Positions 53,599 to 61,000 of a DNA stretch of 64,000 nucleotides are shown here, piece by piece. This DNA is from Elusimicrobiota bacterium. GTDB lineage: Bacteria; Elusimicrobiota; Elusimicrobia; UBA1565; UBA9628. The notes below the pieces were generated by a model. It worked only from the letters and a program-made list of their open reading frames with translations, was not told where the DNA came from and did no database searches. The position numbers and the translations under genes were made by a program. Location of the stretch: the NCBI GenBank assembly GCA_016191335.1, contig JACPOW010000011.1, forward strand, positions 1 to 64,000, read 5' to 3'. How positions within the stretch are numbered: position 1 is the stretch's first letter; each line of letters opens with the position of its first letter.

Positions 53599-55062
53599 TC
53601 AGTTCGAGGCGGCTACCGCGCCGCCTCCCCGCGACCACAGCGGGGGAGAGCCGTCTAGTTGCGCCTGCGCGAGCTTTTCGTAGAATCGCCGGAATCTGCC
53701 CGGATCGATCTCGGCCGCGCGTTTGAAATCGGCGAGCGCGCGTCCTCTCTGCCCCAACGTTTCCAGAGCGATGCCGCGATAGAGCAGGGCGTCGGCAGAT
53801 CGGCGGTCGGCCTTCAAGGCCAAAGTCGTCTCCTTGATCGTCTCCTCCGGTTTTCCCATCCGTGAGAATACCGCCCCTCGGACCATGTGAGCGGTCGCGT
53901 CATTGGGGTCGCTCTCGAGAGCGCGGGCGGCGTCCTCCAGAGCCTGCTTGTCCTCGCCCTTGCCCAGGCGGCTGCGCGCGCGCTGGCCGTAGAATCGTTT
54001 TTGGGCCACCTGGTAGAGGTTTCCGTAGCGTTCGGGGGAGACCCGAGCGGCCTGCTTGAGGTCCTCGAGAGCGAGGTCGTAGCGGCCGCGATCGCTCCAC
54101 AGGAACCTGCCCCGGATGGCAAGGGCGTCCGCGTCGCCGGGGTCGCCCTTCAGGGCGCGGTCGGCCCAGGCGAAGGCCTCCTCGCGGCGGCGCGCCTGCA
54201 TCATGAGCATCGATCTTTGAGACATGGTCGCCGGCAGCTCCCGGCTGAGCGAGACGGCCTTGAGGGAGTCCTCGTCCGCCCCCTTGAGGTCACCGGACAG
54301 TCCACGCGCCATCACCCGCGCGTAATAGAGGGGGGCTGAATCGGCGTTCTTCCTGATAGCTCCGCTCAGGACCTGCTCGGCCCGGACGGGGTCGCCCCGG
54401 TCCATCAAGGCATAGCCGTTGACGAGCGCCGTTCGCGCGCCGGAACCAGGCTTAAGCGGACGAGCTCCGCCGGGGCGCTCCTTTTGAAGCTCGATGTTCC
54501 ATTCACCTTCGTCCATGGTTTGTCCCGGCAGCCATTGCCGCCCGAACAGCTTCCGGCTCTCCGTCAAGGTCCGGTCGAAAATAGCCCGTATTTTCTCGTC
54601 GTGCAGCCGCAGCGTCTGCTGATTGCGGATCTCGCGCAGATCGGGGTCGTTCGGAAAGCGGTCCAGCGCCTCCATGAACAGGCGTTCGGCGGCGGGCGTA
54701 TCGCCGCGGGTCAGAGCGTCGCGGATGGCGAGCTTGGCGGCGACGGCTTGAGGCTTGACGGCCGATGGGCGAGAAGCGGGCGGCACGGCCTGTACCGCCG
54801 CGACGGCCGAGACCACTCCGAGCCCCGCCGCCTGTCCCTTGATCTGGACCTTGGCCTGCGTCGTATCGGGCTCGGTCGCGCGATCCGATGACCGGAGCGG
54901 CGCGGACTCAGGCGCTTGCGGCGGGTCGTCTTCCTCAAGAAGACCTTCAGCAACAGGTTTATTCGAAGATAATGCGCCCGCCGTGTCATCGTTCTGGCAA
55001 TGCGCGGAAGAAGCCGCGAAGAGGGCGAGGGTCGCGATCAGGAGGGAGGGCGCTCTGATCAT
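53599..55062 (-). CDS. Secreted TPR-repeat protein
   Basis: The 487-residue protein starts at MIRAPSLLIATLALFAASSAHCQ (abbreviated: MIRAPSLLIATLALF), a signal peptide whose AHC is close to a lipobox and might be lipidated. A low-complexity Pro/Ala linker (residues ~30-110) leads to about eight TPR-like helix pairs from residue ~115 (AERLFMEALDRFPNDPD, YALMDRGDPVRAEQVL, ADALLYRGIALETLGQRGRA, abbreviated). TPR proteins of this kind scaffold envelope complexes. The longer frame to 55,188 would cover the promoter and is rejected. The gene lies just downstream of the YcaO RNA element but on the same strand and upstream of it, so it may read into it. Confidence 0.85.
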   Translation of the reverse strand: MIRAPSLLIATLALFAASSAHCQNDDTAGALSSNKPVAEGLLEEDDPPQAPESAPLRSSDRATEPDTTQAKVQIKGQAAGLGVVSAVAAVQAVPPASRPSAVKPQAVAAKLAIRDALTRGDTPAAERLFMEALDRFPNDPDLREIRNQQTLRLHDEKIRAIFDRTLTESRKLFGRQWLPGQTMDEGEWNIELQKERPGGARPLKPGSGARTALVNGYALMDRGDPVRAEQVLSGAIRKNADSAPLYYARVMARGLSGDLKGADEDSLKAVSLSRELPATMSQRSMLMMQARRREEAFAWADRALKGDPGDADALAIRGRFLWSDRGRYDLALEDLKQAARVSPERYGNLYQVAQKRFYGQRARSRLGKGEDKQALEDAARALESDPNDATAHMVRGAVFSRMGKPEETIKETTLALKADRRSADALLYRGIALETLGQRGRALADFKRAAEIDPGRFRRFYEKLAQAQLDGSPPLWSRGGGAVAASN

Positions 55063-55069
55063 CCGTGGA

Positions 55070-55098
55070 AGTATAGCCCCGGCCACGGTAATTCGCAA
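55070..55098 (-). promoter_or_regulatory. Promoter of the TPR gene, probably leaderless transcript
   Basis: TTGCGA (55,098-55,093) and TATACT (55,075-55,070) have a 17-nt spacer. Only 7 nt separate the -10 box from ATG 55,062, so the messenger would begin at or next to the start codon. Confidence 0.55.
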
Positions 55099-55202
55099 TG
55101 AAACGGGCGTCCAAAAGGCCCTCTTTTCGCGCGGGTCCATAATCGCCCGGTCCTTGCCCTTGCGGCCCAGGTGGAATAAGACCATCACGAGTACACTGAG
55201 GC

Positions 55203-55814
55203 ATGCTCACGAATCGATCCCCTCTCATTGCCCTTCTGGTGTGTCTGCCGTTGACGGCGGCGGCCCAGGTCCGGGACGCGGGGGCGCTGTTGCGCGGACG
55301 AATCGAGGCTTTGGGTCAGGCCGGGTTCGCGGGGATGCAAGACGTTCCGATGCCGCAGGCTCCGAGCGCCGTGCCGGCCGCGCCGCTGTCCGCCCCGGCC
55401 GATGAGACTACGCAAGCCATCGCGGCCTTGATCGACGTCGTTCAAATGTCCGGGGTGGAAAGTAAGTCCGTTGGCGATACCTTGAGGAAACTGGGCGTTG
55501 CTTTCGATGGCGAATTCTTCCTCGCCAAAAACGTCAAAGGAACGGATCCGGCGACGATCAACCTTTTTTCGGTCACCACCGCGCGGGGCAAGACCGACAT
55601 CCTCCTGGAGACCGTCGTTAAGGTCGACGGCAAGAAACAGCTCCGCTCATATTTGATCTCAACTGACGGGAAACTCCTCGGAGCTGCAGTGACGCGAAAA
55701 GAGGGTGGGGCATACCTCGCGGAATCGGTCCCCCTGGCGGAAGCCGAGGCCGGCTACCGGGAACAGCTTGATTTCTGGATGCGGTACTACCGCGCCAACC
55801 TGAAGAAGCCGTAA
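55203..55814 (+). CDS. Small secreted hypothetical protein
   Basis: The 203-residue protein begins with a good signal peptide (MLTNRSPLIALLVCLPLTAAAQ), then a Pro/Ala-rich stretch and a globular part from ~70 onward (VQMSGVESKSVGDTLRKLGV, FFLAKNVKGTDPATINLFSV, VDGKKQLRSYLISTDGKLLG) that looks alpha/beta. It ends with aromatic-rich RQLDFWMRYYRANL-like residues. I do not recognise the family. It is divergent from the TPR gene; a TACACT box 6 nt before the ATG suggests a leaderless transcript here too. It converges on the MFS gene. Confidence 0.75.
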   Translation: MLTNRSPLIALLVCLPLTAAAQVRDAGALLRGRIEALGQAGFAGMQDVPMPQAPSAVPAAPLSAPADETTQAIAALIDVVQMSGVESKSVGDTLRKLGVAFDGEFFLAKNVKGTDPATINLFSVTTARGKTDILLETVVKVDGKKQLRSYLISTDGKLLGAAVTRKEGGAYLAESVPLAEAEAGYREQLDFWMRYYRANLKKP

Positions 55815-55826
55815 GCGCGCCGGCGT

Positions 55827-57032
55827 CTAGCTGAAGTCGGAGTCGAGCATAGGCGCGACTCTTTCCGGCTGACGCCCGAACAGCCCCCAACTCAGGCACA
55901 ACGCGGCGCATGCGGCCGCGGCGCCGATGAATAGGGTAGGCGGCGCAAACCACTTGAGCAGCGCTCCCGCGCCGGCCGCCGCCAGCGGAGCGGCGAAGAG
56001 AGTCACCGAGCTGATCGTGGCGAACACCTGGCCCGCGTTCGCGGGCGGAACGGAGCGCTGAAGCTGGGTGGCGACGGGAATCTGGAAGAACGGAAGGGCG
56101 GCCCCGATCAGAAGGATGGCGACCGCGGCCTGGATGTAGGATTGGCTCGCGCCGACGGCGACGAGGCCGAACGCTATGGCGCCGAGGCTGGCGAGGACCG
56201 ACTGCTCCCAGCGTGCCGTCCTGAGGAGTCTTCCCGCCAAAACGTTCCCGCCCACCGCGCCGGCCACGAAAAGGGCCATGGCGAAACCGAAGCCCTGAGG
56301 CCCCGCTCCGAGAGAGAGCATCAGCGGGGCAAGCGCCACGTTGATCGGCGCCAAAGCGAAGTTCAAGATGATGCCAAGGGCTACGAGCGCAAGGACGACC
56401 GGCATCGCCGCCAGTGAGCGGAACCCTTCCGTGTAACCGTCCATGCGCCGGTTCTCGCCGCTGCTTGCCTGCGGAAGCGGGAAGGTGACGAAATGCGAGA
56501 CGGGCGTGTTGACGAGGAAGATCGCCGCGAAGACGGCACAGGTCCAGTTCAGTCCGTAGTGCGCCAGGACTGCCCCGCCCAACGCCGGGCCCGCTGCTGA
56601 AGCGATGAGGAACGAGACGCCGCTCGACGCGTTGGCCTCGTGCATCTTCTCGGGGGTGAACATGGCGGGAATCGTTTTGGAGACGGCTGGCGCGTAGGCG
56701 AGGGAGAAGAGCGAACTGAGAAAGGCGAAGATCGCGGCGTGCCGTGCGACCGTCTGCGCGTCCAGGAAAACGAGCGCCAGCATGAGGGCGAAGCGCGCCA
56801 AGCAGGTCGCGCTCAGGATGTCGCGCACGGGGTAGCGGTCGAGGCAGCGTCCAATCAGAGGGCCGAAGACGCAGGCCGCGGCGGAGCCGATGAAGACGCC
56901 GCTCATCGCCACGGTGCCGCGCTGCTCCAAAGTGATCCAGGCGAGGAGCATCCGCACGCCCGCGTCCCCAACGGTGGACAGGGCGTAGCCCGCGACGAGA
57001 CGGCGGAACTCGCGACGATGGATCAAGCGCAT
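55827..57032 (-). CDS. MFS exporter of the radical-SAM RiPP operon
   Basis: The 401-residue protein has 12 predicted membrane helices and the general layout of the MFS_3 / EntS-like drug and siderophore exporters: N-terminal FRRLVAGYALSTVGDAGVRM, loop 2-3 GPLIGRCLDRYPVRDIL (abbreviated), and C-terminal half from FALAPINVALAPLM. It lies 68 nt downstream of the 47-residue precursor gene and on the same strand, separated only by a strong hairpin, so it is the obvious export route for the matured peptide or its self-resistance pump. No clear Shine-Dalgarno precedes ATG 57,032. Confidence 0.85.
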   Translation of the reverse strand: MRLIHRREFRRLVAGYALSTVGDAGVRMLLAWITLEQRGTVAMSGVFIGSAAACVFGPLIGRCLDRYPVRDILSATCLARFALMLALVFLDAQTVARHAAIFAFLSSLFSLAYAPAVSKTIPAMFTPEKMHEANASSGVSFLIASAAGPALGGAVLAHYGLNWTCAVFAAIFLVNTPVSHFVTFPLPQASSGENRRMDGYTEGFRSLAAMPVVLALVALGIILNFALAPINVALAPLMLSLGAGPQGFGFAMALFVAGAVGGNVLAGRLLRTARWEQSVLASLGAIAFGLVAVGASQSYIQAAVAILLIGAALPFFQIPVATQLQRSVPPANAGQVFATISSVTLFAAPLAAAGAGALLKWFAPPTLFIGAAAACAALCLSWGLFGRQPERVAPMLDSDFS

Positions 57033-57056
57033 AGGATATCTTAAGAGGGAGAGGGC

Positions 57057-57089
57057 GGGGAGGCCGGCCCGCGAGGGACCGGCCTCCCC
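57057..57089 (-). promoter_or_regulatory. GC-rich hairpin between RiPP precursor and exporter
   Basis: An 11-bp perfect stem (57,057-57,067 with 57,079-57,089) encloses an 11-nt loop, starting 11 nt after the precursor stop codon. There is no T run behind it on the minus strand. Such hairpins after a structural peptide gene usually stabilise its messenger or attenuate downstream genes, giving more precursor than exporter. Confidence 0.7.
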
Positions 57090-57100
57090 TGACGGAGCCT

Positions 57101-57244
57101 TTAGCAGCCGACCGCGACGAAGATCGTGTTGCGGTTGGGCTTGTCTCCGCCGTTGACGGAGGCGGGACCGGCGGCGAGCTTGGCGAGCAGCTCCTCCTTG
57201 TTGAGGCGCAGCTTCGTCTTGTTCTCGGTCAGGGTCGGGTTCAT
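57101..57244 (-). CDS. 47-residue RiPP precursor peptide
   Basis: The ATG at 57,244 is preceded by AGGAGA at 8 nt; the stop is at 57,101-57,103. The N-terminal leader-like half is charged and helical (MNPTLTENKTKLRLNKEELL). A Gly-Gly follows (SVNGGDKP), typical of a leader/core boundary, and the short C-terminal core NRNTIFVAVGC ends in Cys. It lies 32 nt after the radical SAM gene and before the exporter. The layout of charged leader, GG and short hydrophobic core with terminal Cys is what enzymes of the neighbouring radical SAM family modify. The modified residues are not predictable; C-methylation at Val, Ile or Phe is plausible. Confidence 0.8.
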   Translation of the reverse strand: MNPTLTENKTKLRLNKEELLAKLAAGPASVNGGDKPNRNTIFVAVGC

Positions 57245-57276
57245 GGGGTATCTCCTGTGCGTCATGGTGTTGCTTC

Positions 57277-59295
57277 CTACGCCGTAGCGCAGATCCGTGC
57301 CGATTGCGGCTCGGCGGAGGCCGTCCGGACGCGGTACATGTCCGGAGCTTCTTCAGAGAGTTCGAGCTCGCCGCTGCCCATGCGGTCGAACGAGGTCGCG
57401 ATGCGGCTCAGGACGCTCGCGGGCAGCGCGTAGTTGCCGAAGCGGACCGAGAGGGCGAGGTGGAAGCCGTTGTCCTCGAGGAGCAGGCCTTCGCGCGTCA
57501 TGACCTGGGCCAGCCGGGCGATGTCGGCCTCGTACTCGGCGTTCCCGGAGGCTTCGAGCCGCGCGGCGACGCCGCGTACGCTCTGGATCTGGTCGCAGGA
57601 CTCGTACACCTCGCGCGCCCGGCCCTTCAGCAGCCACTGGCGGGGCTCGCCGGGGCCGCGCTGGTCCCAGATAAGCAGCCCATCGTCGGTCTCCAGGGAC
57701 AGCATCTCGTTCTCACGGTAATCGCCGATCCAGGCGCGGACGGCGTCCTGAAGCGAGCGGACGTAGCCTCGCGGGTCGCGGCCGTCCTGGTAATCGAAGG
57801 AGAAATAGTAGGCGATCTTATGCAGCGAATCCTCGCTGAAGGTCGGGTAGAGATGGCCGTAGGAGGACCGGGCGCGGACGTTCGTGAAGCCCAGCGCCGC
57901 GGACTGGTCGAAATTGGGGCTGAAGCGGTCCAGACGGAGCTGCGCCGTGCTGCCGGGCGGCGGCAGGTGCGTCAGCAGGGGGATCCAGCGCGCCATCTTC
58001 TCGTACTCCGCCGCGTCCTCGCCGGGGAAGCCCCAGAGGATGTTCCAGTAGGGGGTGATGTTCAACTCCTTGCACCACTTGATGAGCTGGACGTTCTGGA
58101 GCCCGGTCGTGCCCTTGCGCATCAGCTTGAGGACGCCGCTGCTGAGGCTCTCGATTCCCGGCTGGATCTTGGTGATGCCGGCCTCGCGCATGAGCTGGAG
58201 TTGCTCCTTGCGCAGGTTCGCCTTGACCTCGTAGAACAGGTCGGTCTTCCCGCCCTTGTCGCGCAGGGCGGGGAGGAAGCGCTGGAAATAGGTCATGTCG
58301 AGGATGTTGTCCACGACCGAGACCTCGATCCCGGGATAGCGGGCGAGCATGCCTTCGAGTTCGGACAGGGCGCGCTCCTGAGACTTGGCGCGGAACGCCA
58401 TGTTGGAGCTGTTGAGGCCGCAGAAGGTGCAGTGGGATTTCTGGCCCCACCAGCAGCCGCGCGAGGTCTCGAAGAGAAGCCGCAGGTCGTGCGTGATGTC
58501 GAGACCGCTGGCGTGGAGCTGACCGAAGTAGTCGTCGTAGTCCACGATGGGCAGGTCGTCCATCGTCTTGGGCGACGGCGCGGTGAGGCGGGCGTTCGGG
58601 GGGAACACCTGGCGGCAGTTCGCCTGCGTGAAGACGCCCTGGACCCCTTCCATGGATTCGCCTTCCAGGAGGCGTAGGACGAGCTGCGGAAAGGCGATCT
58701 CGCCCTCGCCGGAGACCACCGCGTCGACGAACGAGAAGTTGCGGAGCATCTCGAGTCCCATCACTCCCTCGCTGTTCGCTCCGCCGAAGACGATGGTGAC
58801 TTCGGGGTGCGCGGCCTTGATGCGCTTGGCGAGCGCCAGGGAGGCGACGTTCTGCTGGAAGATGCTCGTGAAGCCGATGACGCGGTACTGTCCCCAGGGG
58901 ATCTCCCGGGCGCAGCGCTCGATGAAGGCCGCGGCCTGCTCTCGGGCTCCAAGCGCCTTGGCGAAGATCGCATCGGTGTCGGCGGCCTTCTTGCCGCCGG
59001 CATGAAGGACGTTCTTTAAATAGTAATCCGGGTCGGTGAGGCCGGGGCTCAAAGTCTCGGCGAAGATCCACTCGCCGAGCATGTCGGCCGAGTCCGGCTT
59101 GCCAGAGGTGATGTCGTTGTAGAGGTCGGTGCCGATGGCCTTGGCGAAGGGGAGGGTCAGGTAAAGGCATTGCGACGCGACGTCCTTGTCCTTCAAGCAG
59201 GCCTGAAGGAGGGAAAGGCCGATCGAGGGCATGTTGAGGGGGCCGAACGGCATGCTGACCAACAGGACTTTCGCTTCGGGCTTGGTCTCGATCAT
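57277..59295 (-). CDS. B12-binding radical SAM RiPP-maturation enzyme (rSAM_ocin_1-like)
   Basis: The 672-residue protein has an N-terminal cobalamin-binding fold (residues ~8-200; VLLVSMPFGPLNMPSIGLSLL, abbreviated, and IVFGGANSEG). The radical SAM core includes RGCWWGQKSHCTFCGLN, where Cys spacing x7-x2 and the sequence GCWWG...HCTFCGLN followed by M.FR.KS are the signature of RiPP maturation radical SAM protein 1. Later motifs include VVDNILDMTYF, IQPGIESL and YWNILWGFPGE. The C-terminal third is family-specific. Family members act on ribosomal peptides, often as C-methyltransferases. GAGG lies upstream of ATG 59,295, and the variant -24/-12 motif at 59,331-59,349 stands 28 nt before the predicted 5' end to start. 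It heads the operon with precursor and exporter. Confidence 0.9.
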   Translation of the reverse strand: MIETKPEAKVLLVSMPFGPLNMPSIGLSLLQACLKDKDVASQCLYLTLPFAKAIGTDLYNDITSGKPDSADMLGEWIFAETLSPGLTDPDYYLKNVLHAGGKKAADTDAIFAKALGAREQAAAFIERCAREIPWGQYRVIGFTSIFQQNVASLALAKRIKAAHPEVTIVFGGANSEGVMGLEMLRNFSFVDAVVSGEGEIAFPQLVLRLLEGESMEGVQGVFTQANCRQVFPPNARLTAPSPKTMDDLPIVDYDDYFGQLHASGLDITHDLRLLFETSRGCWWGQKSHCTFCGLNSSNMAFRAKSQERALSELEGMLARYPGIEVSVVDNILDMTYFQRFLPALRDKGGKTDLFYEVKANLRKEQLQLMREAGITKIQPGIESLSSGVLKLMRKGTTGLQNVQLIKWCKELNITPYWNILWGFPGEDAAEYEKMARWIPLLTHLPPPGSTAQLRLDRFSPNFDQSAALGFTNVRARSSYGHLYPTFSEDSLHKIAYYFSFDYQDGRDPRGYVRSLQDAVRAWIGDYRENEMLSLETDDGLLIWDQRGPGEPRQWLLKGRAREVYESCDQIQSVRGVAARLEASGNAEYEADIARLAQVMTREGLLLEDNGFHLALSVRFGNYALPASVLSRIATSFDRMGSGELELSEEAPDMYRVRTASAEPQSARICATA

Positions 59296-59330
59296 CTTTT
59301 CCTCGCGCTGCGTCTGGCGTCAACCCTCAC

Positions 59331-59349
59331 GTGATCAATTTTCATGCTG
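59331..59349 (-). promoter_or_regulatory. Variant -24/-12 promoter motif, copy C, before the RiPP operon
   Basis: The minus strand reads CAGCATGAAAATTGATCAC, differing from copies A and B at one base, which here is G and matches the last base of the classical -24 box TGGCACG. Predicted transcription start near 59,323. The motif lies in the divergent region shared with the sigma54-activator gene. Confidence 0.7.
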
Positions 59350-59439
59350 TTGCACCGGCGGGGCGATTCCCTCGGGGAAATCCGTCTCCGCCGGCCTCGA
59401 CCGCCAAACGGGACGAATTTCCTGTAGAATTACAATCTC

Positions 59440-60801
59440 ATGCGAAAACTCAAGATATTGGTCGTCGAGGACGATCCTCTCGCGCGCAAGCTCGTCGAGG
59501 AGCAGCTGCGCGACCACGAGGTGGACTTCGCCGCGGACCTGCCGTCCGGCCGGAAGAAGATCGGCGCTCGCCGCCACGACATCTGCTTCATCGATCTCAA
59601 GCTCAATAACAAGGCGGACGACAAGTCCGGTCTGGAATTGGTCCCCCTGGCGGCCAATGCGGGGGCTTACTGCGTGGTCATGTCCGGCCATGACTCCGAG
59701 GCGGTCGTAGAGCGCGCCTATGAGCTGGGCTGCGACGACTTCTACGCCAAGGGCAACGAGGAGGAGAATGTGAGCGCGGTCGTCGCGCGCTTCTTGCGCA
59801 AGTGCCCCGAGGACGGCGAGGACCGTTTGTTTCAGGACCTGTTCATCACCGAGGACGCGGGCACCCGCGTCAGCGTCATCGAGGCGCTCAAGTACGCGGC
59901 CTCGGACCTGCCGGTCATCATCCTGGGCCCCTCCGGAACCGGCAAGACGAGCCTGGCCGAGGTCATCCACGGCCGCTCCGGGAAGCGGGGACAGTTCGTC
60001 GCCATGAACTGCGCGGATTACGCGACGGAGGACCTCCTTGAAGTCGAGTTGTTCGGCTACCGCAAGGGCGCCTTCACCGGCGCCGGGGATGGACGCAAGG
60101 GGAAGCTCCTCCTGGCGGACGGCGGGACGCTGTTCCTCGATGAGATCGGTTCCATGAGTCTCAACATGCAGGGCCGGCTCCTCAAGGCCATCGAAGAGAA
60201 GTCCTTCCATCCGGTCGGCTCGGACAGCGCCGTGAAGTCTCGCTTCCGCATCGTCAGCGCGACTTTGGAAAACCTCCAGAACCTCGTCAAGAAGGGACGA
60301 CTGCGCTTCGACTTCCTCCAGCGCATCCAAGGCCTGACCGTCGAGTTGAAGCCCTTGGCCCGGCGCAAGGACGACATCCTCCCGCTCATCGCCTTCTTCA
60401 CGCGCGGAGGGCGGCGGCTCGCCTTCTCGCAGGACGCCAAGCTGCTCCTCTTGAGCCACGGCTGGCCTGGAAACGTGCGCGAACTCAAGAAGTTCGTGGA
60501 CTTGGCGGTTTCAGGGGACCCCGGGCGCGTCACCGCGGACATGGCAGAGCGGTTCCTGGCGATGGCCCGGGCGGGCGCGGCATCCGACGACTTCCTGACC
60601 GAGCAGCAATACCGCGCAGTCCTCGAGGGCGGCCTCTACGCCGCGGTCAGGCGGTTCGAGGACGAGGCGATCCAGCGCAGCCTCGCGGACAACGGCGGCC
60701 GCAAGAACAAGGTCATGACCGACCTGAAGATCGACACGGGATTGCTTTATAAGTCTCTTAAGAGAACCGGCAAGCACGGAGGCAAGAACGATGACGATTG
60801 A
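59440..60801 (+). CDS. NtrC-type sigma54 activator (receiver, AAA+, Fis-like HTH)
   Basis: The 453-residue protein has a receiver at 1-120 (VVEDDP, phosphoacceptor in CFIDLKLNN, MSGHD, YAKG). The AAA+ domain at ~140-375 has Walker A GPSGTGKT, the sigma54-contacting loop KGAFTGAG, Walker B GTLFLDEIG and the sensor region WPGNVREL. The C-terminal Fis-like helix-turn-helix is degenerate (AIQRSLADNGGRKNKV ... LLYKSLKRTGKHGG). An intact GAFTGA means it can remodel a sigma54 holoenzyme. Its stop overlaps the next gene by 11 nt, and a divergent sigma54 factor follows two genes later, so activator and sigma are co-produced. A TAGAAT box lies 13 nt before the ATG. It diverges from the radical-SAM operon, which carries one of the three variant promoters. 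Confidence 0.9.
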   Translation: MRKLKILVVEDDPLARKLVEEQLRDHEVDFAADLPSGRKKIGARRHDICFIDLKLNNKADDKSGLELVPLAANAGAYCVVMSGHDSEAVVERAYELGCDDFYAKGNEEENVSAVVARFLRKCPEDGEDRLFQDLFITEDAGTRVSVIEALKYAASDLPVIILGPSGTGKTSLAEVIHGRSGKRGQFVAMNCADYATEDLLEVELFGYRKGAFTGAGDGRKGKLLLADGGTLFLDEIGSMSLNMQGRLLKAIEEKSFHPVGSDSAVKSRFRIVSATLENLQNLVKKGRLRFDFLQRIQGLTVELKPLARRKDDILPLIAFFTRGGRRLAFSQDAKLLLLSHGWPGNVRELKKFVDLAVSGDPGRVTADMAERFLAMARAGAASDDFLTEQQYRAVLEGGLYAAVRRFEDEAIQRSLADNGGRKNKVMTDLKIDTGLLYKSLKRTGKHGGKNDDD

Positions 60802-61000
60802 TCCGTCGATCGAACTAGCGGACTTGCGCCACGACGTCAACGCCAAGTGCGGGAACCTCAAAACGGCCGCGGCACAGCTACGCGGAGAGTCCACCGAAAG
60901 GGAGTTTGAGCTGGCGCGGCTCATGGAGGAGCAGGCGCGCGTTCTCGCGGATCGCGTCGCGACCTACGCCGCGGCGATGCGCGGCGGCCGCCGAAAATGA
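60791..61000 (+). CDS. 69-residue helical protein resembling a lone DHp phosphotransfer helix pair
   Basis: The gene overlaps the activator by 11 nt and the sigma54-like gene by 4 nt (ATGA), so it is genuine and coupled. The protein is two long helices. The first contains DLRHDVNAKCGNLKTAAAQL, which resembles the phospho-His helix of histidine kinases (H-D/E-x-N/R..., as in HDVNN.L); the second (LARLMEEQARVLADRVATY) would pair with it. There is no ATPase domain. It might dimerise and pass phosphate to the receiver of the activator, or act as an anti-activator of the sigma. This reading is from a short motif and helix pattern only. Confidence 0.75.
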   Translation: MTIDPSIELADLRHDVNAKCGNLKTAAAQLRGESTEREFELARLMEEQARVLADRVATYAAAMRGGRRK

